Assembly: GCF_036324505.1 (NCBI RefSeq)
Contig: NC_086366.1
Location: forward strand, 6,449,427-6,513,426
DNA: 64,000 nt
DNA from: Eleginops maclovinus
Lineage: Eukaryota > Chordata > Actinopteri > Perciformes > Eleginopidae
Direction: 5' to 3'
Position numbers and translations under genes: made by a program. The notes beneath the pieces are model-generated. The model worked only from the letters and a program-made list of their open reading frames with translations. It made no database searches and was not told the DNA's origin. Shown here in pieces: positions 40,105-51,731 of the stretch. The stretch's first letter is position 1; every line of letters begins with the position of its first letter.

Positions 40105-43100
40105 CTGTTAAAATAACAAAGAACAAATGAAATTAGCCTCAGTTAATATTGTAGAAGTTAATGTTAACTATGAAAGCAGACAAAGTACAGGGTTGTTGTT
40201 GTTATTGCACAATGCTGCTGTCAGTGAGTGCAATTTACTAAATCTAAATAAACTATAGAGCAACACTGCACACACAGATTCAATTTAAGGTAAAAAAGAA
40301 AATAATTCAATTAGTAAATATGAATAATTGGTGTATTCATTCTCAACATTCAAGATATTGAAACATTAATTTGAGGCACATATGCTGACATATACACACT
40401 TGCGAAAATCATGTTCTGTACACACACAGTTTGTTGAATAGAGTACAAAATACTGTCAATCTGGAAGCAATTCTTATCATTTTATCAGTGTAGAGGGAAC
40501 TACTTTACGGTTGGAAGAGGGGAAGGCCACTTGTGAAATAGTTTTTGAGATCTTCCTAAAGTGCATTTTTTGGAGTCATGACATTAGAGTCAGAATTCTG
40601 AGAAAAAAAAATGTTCAGACATTTTCCTAAAAAGGTCAGCGTATTCACCATGGCCGTATTCCTCTTCCACACCATTTCTCCTAAAGATAACACATCACTA
40701 GAAAAACACAGCAAGTCATTCCCCAAACATTCAATCTGTTGTTTTCCGACTGCAGTTGCCACGCTGCTCATTAGCAGTCATGCGTTAGGTCAGCTAATAG
40801 TTAGAAAGGTTGAATGTTTGGCACATTTTGATATACATACCTGAGCACCCCCAAAGATATTGTTGCACTGAAATTTAAAGGACACATTTTCAGATTTACT
40901 GTATGGGATGAGATTTAATCTGATTTCTTCGTCTTGTGTATTTAACGAATGAATAGAAACCTCTTAAGACACACTAAAAAGGTGAATTAATGTGAGACAT
41001 TTTTAACGCATAGTTGGTAAAACACAGGTTTAAATTCAGCGGATGATGAATAACCTCAACCTGGTCGGGTTTAGAAAAAAAAGCTGTTGTAGAAGGTGAG
41101 GAGGAGAGACTGACATGGCCTGAGAACGGGATGTCAGAGAATCTGTGGTTATTTTCTCACTGCCTTTCTGTTATGATCCTCTACAGCATTGAGAGTACAC
41201 AGGATCTGATCTTGTGCAGCAAAATCCAGCTCTTCCATGAATCAGCATCTTCCCTCTCTAATTCCCCTTCATGATGCATTAGAAGTGCTTTAATGCACTG
41301 CAGGATAGTAAGGTGACCTTGTGTTTCTTCAACATGGCTGCTCCTACAGAGTCATCACTTTTATGCTTTTCGTACCTTGCACAGTTCTTTATGCTGCTCA
41401 CAGAAATCGTTAAATATACACAGGCTCTACTGCCAGATCCTTGTGTTAAGATTACAAATAAAAAAGAGAAATGATTTACAGTGAAAAGAGTTATTTATAC
41501 ATACATGTGTTTGTGAGGGACAGATTACATGGGAATTACTAACCTCTGCTTTTGGCGGCTTTCTTCAAGATGTCCATCACTGAAGGTTTAATGCTTTCCA
41601 GGATGAAGCGACCCTCAAGTCCTGGATACAGAGAGCTGAGGATGAAGCAAAAAGACAAAAAAGTATGGATATTTTACGTTTAAGTAATACAGGAATCACA
41701 TTTGTATCTGCTCTGGTATATAAATAAAGTGAGAGAGAAACTCCCTCTGGAGGGAACCGAGGATTTTGGCCTTTGCAGACCGTTTACATGCACATAAACG
41801 TATATGACACTACAGGAAAGGGAAAGCCCCAAAAGCAGAACAGGGCCTCTTCAAAGGTAATGGCAAATAAAAAAAACGATGTTATAATGGATGTAATTAA
41901 GACTAGAATTCCAACAACTTGGCAGTAAAAAACACTTTCAAATGATCTCTACCTGGGGTATTCTTCAGATGCAATGTAAACGGAGTCCTTCTCACTGACA
42001 GAAGATGAAAAGGATGTAAACGTTCCATCTTGCAGCGGCAGCAGCTCCAGTCCTATGAGGTCGCCGTAGTTCATGTCGCTTAGAGCCAAACTCCAGCAAC
42101 AGCAGCTTCTCCTGCGACGGCCCTTTGTGTTTGCACTTCCTGATCACCTGCCGCAGCAAAGACGGCGTCACTTTCATCACTTCGGTGGACTCAGTCAAGA
42201 CAAAGTCTACGGCGGCGGGCACCTTGGCCACCTGTGTCCCTGAGCTTTGGAGGTAGTTGATGACGGTGTCTGAAATGTCCTCGTCTGCGTCCAGCTCTGA
42301 GAACACAGCCTGGTCCGGCCGGATCCAGCTCTCGCTGAGGGAATAGATGACCTGCTCCTGAAGCAAGTCCTGAAACAGCGGCTGGATGATGGGTTTCCAG
42401 CGGGACTTAACCTGTTTGGGATCTGGCCAGGCTCCATAGGTCCCTGCAGGAGACAAGGGAAAGTCTTGGTCCTTTTTGGTCTGTACCCTTTTGATAGCCT
42501 CAGTGATGAGCACGTAGTAAGCCCTGGGGATGACGGTGATTATAAGCAGCTCGTTCCACAGAGCCGCCGGGTCCCTCCACTGGTCCACCTCCCGCCATTT
42601 AATACTCCTACGGTTGTCCGTGAGGCCGAAGAAGCCGCTGACGTGAACTGGAAGCCCTGTCTCGCTTTCCTCCCCGGGTGGAAGAGGGAGGAAGCAGAAA
42701 GCTCGTCCTGAGAATCCTGATGTGGCACCTTTGTCTTCGTCATTGATCAGAGTGAGAGGCAGAGCAATTCCAATGGTGGGCGTGAACTTCAAATCATCCG
42801 CCAGAGAGTCCAGCTCAGCACACATCCCTCTGCCACCAATTCCGTTACACACCAGCCACGTCGTCCTCTGAGTCTCTTTAGCCGTCTCATCCTGAGTTTC
42901 TATGCTCATCTGGTAAGTGACGCAGGTGACGGTGGAGCTGAGAACCCCGTTGCTGTAGCTGTCCACGGCCTGACCCAGCATGTTCAGAGCGTTCGGCCTT
43001 TCTGACTTATCCTCGGTATTCTCCGTAGCTGTAACCTGAAACAACATGCGCTCTGTACCATCGGACTCACGCACATGCAAGGAGATCTTCTGCACGCTCT

Positions 43101-46100
43101 TGAGGAAGAGGAGCACCGTGTCCGCGTCTGCTTTGAACGACTCAAAGAGCTCCAGAACCTTTTCCTTGTTGTAGATGTTGCCGCTGAGCTGGGAGGGTTT
43201 CAGGCGGAGCGGGAAGCGGAACAACGTCCCGGGGAAACTGCCGTCCTTAAAAGTTTTCTCGGTGTTCCCGAACATCCCGACGTAGGGGGTGAACTGGTCG
43301 GCCAGTTCTGTGATCTCCTTAATGTCTGTCTTCAGATTCCAACACTGCCCCGACTCATGCACTCCAAACAGGGTCTGATGAGGGTCCAGCATGGCGATCT
43401 GGTCTCCGCTGAATATACTGGGAGCATCTAAACAGAAAGAAGAAAACAATAATATATAAAAAATATTCTGGTTTCATGATCACGAGGAAAAGGTTTGTAA
43501 CAATTTGATAATACAAATATATTAAAATGATTTCTGTCCTCACCTGTGATGTGGTACACAGAGTTGAAGCCGATCCCAAATCGACCGACTTTCAAAGGGT
43601 CCTCTCTCTTCCGGCTCCTCGCAATCTCCTGAATCCCGTTCCAGTCCTCGTCCGTGAACACAGCATCGTTGTAGACATACAGCGCAGTACCTGCAACAGT
43701 TCACACCGGATCAGCATCGTCAACTATGAAGCATTACAAATAAAAAAAAACATAAAATAAAAAAGGCAAGAAAATGTTGGAATGAAATGTTCTTATTTTA
43801 TATTCAATAAATATCTTTGTTTGATTTATTTTCTATTTCTGTGGATATTTATTTATTCTCAAATTAACCTGCAGATTTATTTCATGATTAAGGATTTGTT
43901 TCTATATTTATTGTCCACATTTATTTGTATTATGTATTTATTTATTAGGTCATTTATTTATTATAATAACAGCTTTTTTCCCCAATTACAAAAGAGTTAA
44001 ACATAATACATATACAGTTACAGTACAGAGTAAATTGTAATAGTGTAATTATGCCTGTGACAGATGTTTCCACTGTTTACAGGGTGGTCAGGCCAGAGGA
44101 TCAGACGCCTCCTTAATGATACCTAATCAGATTCTTTCCTAACGAGGTCTGTGTTCTCTGTAATTACCGACCTTGATGCTGAGCCATGTCAGGTGACCAC
44201 AGCGACTCCACGCCGTACTCCGTCTCATCGTACAGGAACTTCACTTCAGCCGCTCCAGCATCCTCCGCATTTTGAATCAATTCCTACAAAGAGAAATACA
44301 GCAAATACCAGGCTGAAGGGGAGTTTTGGGTAACCAGGATAGAAAACTACTTCACTACATTTATTTAGCAGTTTTAGTTGCTTCATAGATTCAGATTTTT
44401 ATGTTTTCCTCTACATTAAACTATCCAACATTACATTAAAGTACCTAAAACAGTCAATGGGTTCACTGAAAATAAATTGCCGGCAATCTTGCTAACAAGT
44501 CATTTTTGTGTAAAAGTATTTCACAGTTCCAGCTCAAATGTGAAGATCTGCTGCTTTTCATTGAAAATATTTCAATTTCTTTGTTTGGTAAGTGTATTTC
44601 TGCAGTGAGTACTTTCACTTCTAATGTTTCCTGGTCATAACTACCTACTTTTACTTAAGTACTGTTCCCGATGCAGTACTTTTACTTGTAATGGAGTATA
44701 AAGTGGTGCAATGATGATTCATTTTTGTACGCCGATCCGGAAGTTAGCACCTCCAGAAAAAGCCAAAGGGATTTTTCGTTATTGTAGAAAATACTCTCTG
44801 TGTCAAACAAACGATAATGATAGTTACACGTTTTGTTCAGCCAGATAATCTCCACATATTAACACCACTATATGATGTAAAAAGCTAATTGACTTCCGGG
44901 TCAGTGGACAGGAAATGATAAAGTTATTTCCAGGTTTTTACGACTCATTCCTGCAGCACTCGCTTTCCCACAGTGTAATTGTAGTACTTCTACTTCAGTA
45001 AAGGATCTGAATACTTCTGCCTCTACTTTGTTATGCACACAATAAAAGCTTTTCTGGTGCATGCTTTCATCCAAATAGCCTTTTAGTGAAATGAGCTCAT
45101 TATTAGAGGGGGTGAACCTTAGTCCTTCACCCTGGCAATGTTGCTACCATGTATGGTAATGTAGCTGATGCCAGCTAATAAAACCAGAATAAAACATTGC
45201 ACTTTGTTTTTCTGCAAGCTCAACATATTCTCTCCCTCCAGATCTCATGACATTGGTGTTTTCGACTCCAGCCTTTGCCTGGGAGGAATCTTGAAATGAA
45301 ATGGACTTGGCAATAAACCTGATTCTGGTTCAAATATATTAGGTTACAGAATAAAAGCTGTTGTTTGTGTAAGGCAAGGTACAGACAAGGTTTATTAAAT
45401 ATAAAATACATATTTATTGATAAGATCCAGGGTTTAGGCATATATAAGTGCTATACTTCATTCAAATTGACATCCAAAGAACGCAAAATATCTGTGTATA
45501 GTAAAGTAGCGTAGCACTTACTTTCAGAATCTGTCCTCCTTCAGGGTACCTCCGCAGAATATCTTTCAGAAATTCGACAAGCGGTGGTGTAGTCTGTCCA
45601 AACCTGCCTGTAAAACCAGAGCTGTGTAAGCCTCACTGTAGATATTTCTTTTATGTTTACAGACATTTTGTGTTTCATTCCTACCTCCTCCTTTAAGGCC
45701 TCTTCCCTCCAGAGTGACGGAAACCTCTGGGCTCCCAGCCGGCACCAAGCTCCCGATCTGCACACTGTCCTCCAGCTGGGACGTGGAGAAAGCACAAAAT
45801 TCAACAAAAAAAAAAGTGACTTATTTAGGAAAATTCAAATGTAAATTGTTTGTAATGTTACAACAAATCAGGTATTGACTCAACAAAACAACACGTAAAA
45901 TAATTGCTTTAAGAGACTGTAACTAACTGTCTTGTACTGTGACATACATTCTGATTAAGCTCTAACACATTGTACCTGATAGGCTATGGGGTGGGATATC
46001 TCTAAGGCCAATCACAACAGAGCAGGAAAGCTAACCAATCAGAGCAGACTGTGCTCTGGTTTTAGACAGAGGGTGAAAAGAGGTGCTGCAGCACAGGCAG

Positions 46101-49100
46101 TATGAGAAAAACAAAGAGCTTTTTGAACATTAAAGCATGGAGACATGTCACAAGAGGCACGAAATATTAATAAGAACCTGAAAATGAGCAGGATATGTCC
46201 TCTTTAACATATGAAGCTTCTCCTCATGTCTATCATAAACTCTTTATTATATAAGTCAATGCACCTAGAACACTGGAACTAACTCTCCATCCAAATAAAT
46301 GTGTCAACAGTATCTCACCCCAGCATTATTGCACACATTAGTGTGATAACAAATATTTCCCTGGTGCATCCTTCAGAGCGGATGCTGCTGCTGTTGCCAG
46401 GTGATGCTTTTCAAGGTGACTGTGTGACCTGCTGCGCTCAGCAGTCTCTGCACATCAGCATGCTGTCTGGCAAACTGAGCTATGCATCCAAAAATCTCTC
46501 TGTCATCGTGGTCAACGTGCAATCCTCACCATTCAGGATGAAGGATATTAAGTCTTTAATATCCTATTAATATTTAATATGGGAAACAGAAGCTGTGTTC
46601 TTGTCTGAACGAGTGAGACAGACATTGATAGTGGTAGAAACCCACAGAGAACACAATTATAATCAGCATTAAAAAGGATATATTCTGTAAATGTTCAGGT
46701 TCATATTAGTATTTTGTGCCTCTACTGTGACATGTTTCCATGCTTTAATTTTCAAAAAGGTCTTTACCACAGTGATTTCCCTATAAAAGGGGAGGAGTGT
46801 GTGGAGGGAAGTTTCGGATTTTTGCTTTTGTAGACCATTTACGTGCGCAAACCCCAAAAAGCATAAAAAGGCCTCTTTAAATGACCTTATATCTTTGGTT
46901 GTTTCTCTCTGTATCAATATATGCCAGTGTAATGTATGGCCTGAAGTGTTTCACCTCATTCTGAATGTTTTATCTCATTTGAGAGCACTCACAGACAGGC
47001 CTTCATGTTGAAAAATGCTTTTGAAACTCAAAGAGAACATGCCTTACTTCCCTTCTAAAAGGAAAATACTCTTTGACTAATACAGTGTCTGGCAGAGTGC
47101 CTCCCACATCAGACTGAAGCACATTTTAATTGCATTAGACAGAACAAGAAGGCAACTTGAACCCTTTATCTGGAGGGAGCAATGGGAATCCTTTTTTATA
47201 TAATTTTCCCTGAGAGGCTCACATAATATAGTTTATACAGAAGATAATGAACCTGACCTCGTGGTGTGTGTGGTGATAGTGTGTAGGTGTGGCTTGCAGT
47301 TAAAAGAAAGCTGCAGGAATGAGTCCTAAAACCCAGAAATGAGTCAGCATTTTCCCACTTCCTGTCCCCAATGGTTTTCTGAATGTGCTTTCGGTTATGT
47401 GCTTGAAATATGGTTTGGTTAAAGAGATTTTTAAGTTTGGTTCTACGACTTAAAATATGTCAGTAAATATCCCACTGGTCGATACAAAAATGGCGGTAGC
47501 TAATACTTGTCTAAATGGGACGACTAAACGTCATCACCCCCAACATTAGCTGAGCGGTAGGGACGTGAAGTCATGTGACCGTGCTGTAGTTCCTTTATAG
47601 CCCAACGTTAGCTTTTGAATTCAAAAATCATAAAGTGATATGGAGATTATCCTGCTGAACAAAATGTGTAAGAGATTATTTTCTGCAATAATCCAATGGA
47701 AAAATCCCATTGAACCAGGAAGATGCTGCCTTCAGGGTCGGCCTACAAAAATATGTCACCCCTGCACCACTCTATTTCTGCACATGGGATCAGTGAGGGT
47801 TTCAGAGAACTGACCACCACCTGCTGCTCTCCATCAGCTGAACCCCAGGACAACTGGGAGTTATGCAGTTATGTTAGGACACACACTAACACACCCCAAA
47901 CCAGAGCCTCACAACATCTATCTGCCTCAATCATAAGTCTAATTAACACTACTGATACAAAATATGACAAATATAAAGCTCTGGAAAAATAACTACACAT
48001 AACTGTATAATAAAAAAAACATTTAAAGCTTGGAAGAGACAAAAAGTGGGTTATCATTTCTCTAAAGATGTTTATTGGCTTTTGTTTGAACTTTTTGTTT
48101 CATTTGCTAATAATGTTGTAAGTATACTACTGCATTATATTTAATACTCATACTGTTATGAGGTTATGTTGCAGTATGATATGCTATATAAATAAATAAA
48201 CTTGCCTATGAGTCAGATCATTTGACTGCAGTCATCTGAGGTGATACTGTGTTTATCACCATTGCATTACTCTAAAGGAATCCAAGTATGCAGTAAAATA
48301 TGATTCAATGAAAAGAGGTGACCACCACCAAGCTAAAATCACAAGTCAGTCACAAGTTCAATAACAACATACAAGAGTTAAATTATTAGATCACAAATTA
48401 AACATGTGACGAAAACTTGGCTCACAGCCTCGATGAAAGAAGGCTCTGTTAATGTTTTTGGTCACATTATCTACTGTTATCTACAATCACAGAAATAAAA
48501 CCGACCCGAAAGTTAAAGCAAAGAGAAAAAGCCAATGGGATTTCTCCATCTGATTTCAGAAAAAAAGCAGAAAATAATCTTGGTGTCAAACAAATTGTAG
48601 TCCTATTTAAATTAATCAGTGGGGTGTTTACTTTTTTACATTGTAGAAGAACATGTTAGATTTTCTTCAGCTTGTGTTAACCACAGACCTTATTCCAGGA
48701 TAACAACCAAAAACACATTCAGAAAACCACTGACTTAAATGTGACACTGTCATCACAACTGCTCTGTCAAATTTCCGGGTTTTCTCATTCCCACTTACTT
48801 AAATTTAGCATGCAAGCAAGGTCTTTTCTTATCTTATTTGGAGAAAAACATTATCTTTACTTTTTGTTATGTGTACAGTAAGTAGTATATTTATTCTGCT
48901 GTTATGGCTGAGGGTGGGACATACCACTCTTCCATTGTGAGTCAGCTGCTGCTCTGTGATGGGCAGGTCTGTCTCCTCGTACAGCAGCTGTTTGACTTCC
49001 TCTACAGATGTGCAGGGGGACACCCGGTAGCACCTCAGGCCCATGTACTCATGACGGACTGTCAGCCGAGGCAACCTGAAAACAGAGATACACATTGAGC

Positions 49101-49877
49101 TTGGAGAAAATCATGATACGTTTTGTTAGAATTTCTAAAAGAAATCATGATTAGAAACAATATTATCAAAAGACTTACTATTTTGATTAGTATTACGCAG
49201 AGAAAACGTACCCTTTTTTTAAAATTCTCAATCTGGAATTAGCATTAAAATTATGTATACATCAAAGTGAATAACTGTTTAACTCCCAAGCCTCTCCAAG
49301 TCATATAATTAGAAAAAACAACCAGAATGTTTTAGCAACCTACTTCGACCACAGGTAAAAAAGTACAACAGACAGGTTGTTTTTTATTTAATCATGAGAG
49401 CTTTTTTTTTTTTTAAGCACATATTTATACAAGTCTGGTATATGTTCACATTAAGAACAACACGAAGCATGTCCTTTTTTATAACATAAGCAGATCAATC
49501 TCAAAATCAGTCTTTTGGATTAGGAATATCTTGTTTATGTGACCCTCGCCTGTCCACACAGCCATAAATCAAACATATTCTGTCTTATTCAGCAGCAGGG
49601 CACTGGATCCAGGCAGCCACAGTGCTGCATAATAATTCAATGGAGTGGGTGTGGCAGCCTGCATAGGATGCTTGAAAAGCAGCCCATAATAAACAATACT
49701 GGACTCTTAGTGCCTTAATGTAATATATATAGATCATATAGGCTGACAGAAGGCAGATGTGGACCTGGGAATTGTTGTTATTCTTATTTTCTATTTGAAC
49801 AGTGTGGAGGAGGGCCTTTCCATGCTTGAAATATCCCCCACAGTATAAACTTACCACGGGTCTGGACAGTAGGCCAT
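28559..49877 (-). CDS. sacs: sacs, sacsin (co-chaperone), one frame break
   Basis: Giant cytosolic/mitochondria-associated chaperone-like protein; human loss causes the ataxia ARSACS. Nine coding exons traced on the minus strand: 49855-49877, 48925-49075, 45685-45775, 45522-45607, 44172-44283, 43544-43690, 41953-43427, 41544-41635 and 28559-40104. All borders have AG/GT and all phases agree except inside 41953-43427, which is one base too long. Allowing for that, the gene encodes about 4573 residues (human 4579). Order: ubiquitin-like N-terminus ([14 protein letters not shown], about 25-60), three Hsp90-type ATPase-like SIRPT/SRR repeats with their (E)LIQNAEDA / LLQNADDA signatures near residues 118, 1480 and 2550, a J domain with HPD near 4332, and a C-terminal HEPN domain. 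The gene lies tail-to-tail with sgcg and is divergent from tnfrsf19, as in mammals. The start codon is inferred and sits behind an overlapping upstream ORF. Confidence 0.93.
40105..41543 (-). other. sacs last intron
   Basis: About 1.4 kb with clean splice borders (donor GTTAGT below 41544, acceptor above 40104). No repeats of the families described here were recognised and nothing coding is apparent. Confidence 0.6.
41725..41855. mobile_element. Family A MITE fragment in sacs intron
   Basis: GAGAGAGAAACTCCCTCTGG, GACCGTTTACATGCACATAA and CAGAACAGGGCCTCTTCAAA match the left arm of the family (complement of CTTTTGGGGTTTTTCCCTTTCC text). A truncated copy. Confidence 0.5.
41953..43427 (-). CDS. 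sacs: sacs internal exon carrying a +1 frame break
   Basis: Encodes the back half of the first Hsp90-like module and its linker: [59 protein letters not shown] and [17 protein letters not shown] match mammalian sacsin closely. The frame is open from 43427 to about 42087, at LLLLEF. From there the conserved continuation ([20 protein letters not shown], then VYIASEEYP up to the 41953 splice donor) is in another frame. Exon length is 1475 where 1474 is needed for both splice phases. The break falls in TTTGGCTCTAAGC on the coding strand (around 42086-42087); the uncorrected frame adds about 30 unrelated residues and stops at 41992, leaving about 680 residues in all. Confidence 0.9.
43691..45521 (-). 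other. sacs introns around exon 44172-44283
   Basis: AT-rich (43,780-43,990 is largely A/T with TTTATTTATT runs). 44,600-44,715 and 44,975-45,030 carry family B ends (GTACTTTTACTTGTAATGGAG; CAGTAAAGGATCTGAATACT) on either side of sequence sharing GCCAAAGGGATTTTTC-like text with 48,500-48,790. This may be one repeat inserted in another. Confidence 0.45.
46669..46880 (+). mobile_element. Short family A MITE with both ends
   Basis: Bounded by TTAAAAAGGATATATTC at the left (TTAA at 46669-46672) and GCATAAAAAGGCCTCTTTAA at the right (TTAA at 46877-46880). At 212 bases it is an internally deleted copy of the ~400-base element: GTTCATATTAGTATTTTGTG and TTTCAAAAAGGTCTTTAC are joined directly to GTAGACCATTTACGTGCGCA. 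It is the clearest view of the element's two termini in the window. Confidence 0.7.
47305..47773. mobile_element. Longer family D element
   Basis: The left end GCTGCAGGAATGAGTCCTAAAA (mutated terminal repeat) and intact right end CCTGCACCACTCT at 47761-47773 match the 232-base copy at 4033-4264. At about 470 bases it keeps an interior lacking from that copy, including AATGGCGGTAGCTAATACTT and GACGACTAAACGTCATCACC; inverse-complement text of that type also appears at 23240-23290 in an sgcg intron. Confidence 0.6.
49076..49854 (-). other. sacs intron 1
   Basis: Short intron with no recognised repeats or exons; donor GTAAGT just below 49855, acceptor TTTTCAG just above 49075. Confidence 0.55.
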
Positions 49878-50184
49878 TTCGTCGCTGCAATGTGTCCCAG
49901 CACACACTCACACTCATGGGACTATCTTCTGCACTGAGCGCAGGAATACACCACCCGGAAAACGGCTGTCGTCAAAACAAGAAGAAACCCGTTATTGTCC
50001 CCAAAACACCTGCCTGATAAGCAGCCTATAACACAGAGATGCAACCCTGCTTTAGTAATCAATACAACACAAGAAGACATTTAAATCAAAGACGTGTTGT
50101 GATTATGGATAAGAGGCTTTCTTTCAACCTCCAGTGCTGGTTGATTTTGTTTAGCCTCTTTAGATAGTTATCCCTAATACTCAC

Positions 50185-50246
50185 TTGGATTTGTCCGGTT
50201 AACGGTCCTCTCAAAAAGCGGATACATCTCACGACAGGCTGTGTTC
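50185..50246 (-). other. sacs: Candidate sacs 5' untranslated exon
   Basis: A 62-base segment on the sacs strand is bounded by acceptor TTGTTTCCAG and donor GTGAGT. A further candidate exon above it ends at 50354 with donor GTAATT. Together with 49855-49932 they would make a three-exon 5' leader. The segment contains an ATG (in GAGATGTATCCG) out of frame with the main start. Inference from splice signals only. Confidence 0.4.
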
Positions 50247-50398
50247 CTGGAAACAATAACAACATCAACAACAATAGGAAGGGACATAGTTTAATTCCCC
50301 CTCAACAACATACTAACTCCTTCAAAGGCGATGTTCTAATAATAATGAATTACCCTCAGTGTGAGAGCAGAAGCGCTGGAGGCGAAGCGAGAGGGTTC

Positions 50399-50611
50399 CC
50401 TCCCGGTTACTTCCGGGTTGTCTTAAAGTCCGTCAGCTAGAGTCTGGCAACAAATACCTCTTTCTTTTTAGTTAGGAGTCAATAAATGTCTATTAGGTAA
50501 ACAAATATAAATATGTATTTACTTTGAGATGTTTCTGTCGTATTTTACAGGCATCTGCTGCTTCACTTACACGAATATTGACTGGTGAGAAACAATACGT
50601 ATGCGCATGCG
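50399..50611 (-). promoter_or_regulatory. Candidate sacs promoter
   Basis: Upstream of the proposed first exon there is an ETS-type ACTTCCGG at 50409-50416 and a palindromic ATGCGCATGC at 50601-50610 that matches the NRF-1 consensus core. Both are typical of TATA-less broadly expressed vertebrate promoters. No experimental start site is known for this sequence. Confidence 0.4.
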
Positions 50612-51709
50612 TAGTAAGGCGAAGCGAGTTTATTTTGTTACACTCAAAGTGCTTTATAAACATACAAATCAATTACAAATAGGACAATTTTGAGCTTATT
50701 TAATAGGCTGCGGTTGTCTTATTGCCTTCTTCTTTTTGAACAGAAAAAAGAAGTAGGGATACTGTTACAAAATAATACAAAACACAGGAGTCATTTAAGT
50801 CTTGATTTGTAATTCTGTTTGTATGGGCATTGTCATTTTTTCCAGACATACGTCAAGATTTCTGACATGGCTTACTTGTCATCATACTTCGGATAACTCT
50901 TGGCTATAGGCCTGCTAACTATTTTTTTATGCTGTTAATGAGTGCAATATAGAAGACAGGGTGCGAGTTAATCTTCGGTTCAAGTCACACTTCTGCATAG
51001 ACTATGAAAAAACAAAGAGGTCTCCGTCCTTCCTATTATACTGGTGCAGTGTTCCGGAAGTAAATGTATTGATAACTGCAGCTGGAGCACTGCCAAGTTC
51101 TGGGTGGGCTTAAACCATCTGTTCAAACAATGGGCATCTGTGCTGGCAGGATGATTTATAGACTGTAGTGCTGCAGTAATTGATTTTGTTATTTATTTTT
51201 TGGAGGGGATTTCTATTTGAGGGACGACGAGTATTCATTTTTAATAAATAAATACATTAATAAATAAATGACAGTACATAAGGAGATTAATAAATTACGG
51301 AACTGATTAATAACAGAAAATTAATGACATAAAATAATACATTTGCATGTATTTAGTATGACAAAACTGAAACAAATAAAGAAGAATTGTATTATTATTT
51401 TCCATCTATTTATTTATTATTCTATGTATTTTGATAATTACCTGCATATGTAGTCTACTTACTTGTTTGAGGGCTGAAAAGCATGGAGAATTAAAGCTTC
51501 CATTATAATAAATACATTAGAAGATATAAGGAGATGAATAAAAAGGTATATTCATAACAAACTCGAAACTCAAAATGTAATAACAATAATAGCCTGCATG
51601 TTTACTATTATTTATATATAGATTTTCTTTGTGTAGATGGCACTGAAGGTTGCAAGGGTGTCAAACACTTAATCCACTAGTGCTTGCAGGTGCATTAGCA
51701 GCTTATTCC

Positions 51710-51731
51710 GCGGAATTCTGGGATTTGTAGT
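51710..51731 (-). promoter_or_regulatory. ZNF143/Staf-type binding motif
   Basis: On the minus strand the text reads ACTACAAATCCCAGAATTCC, differing from the well-known ACTACAATTCCCAGAATGC motif at few places. Such sites are usually found in promoters. No gene start is recognised here, so its target is open. Confidence 0.5.

Larger units (their letters stand above)
45776..48924 (-). other. sacs intron 2
   Basis: 3.1 kb with no supported exon. Holds family A copies at 45955-46205 (minus) and 46669-46880 (plus, flanked by TTAA), a family D element at 47305-47773, and near 48,500-48,790 another degraded repeat sharing text with 44,760-44,900 (GTGTCAAACAAA, ACCACAGACCTTATT). Confidence 0.55.

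Noticed and set aside
28559..49877. sacs as a pseudogene
   Set aside because: A single one-base break in 13.7 kb of coding sequence with all splice sites intact fits a sequence error or rare allele better than decay.
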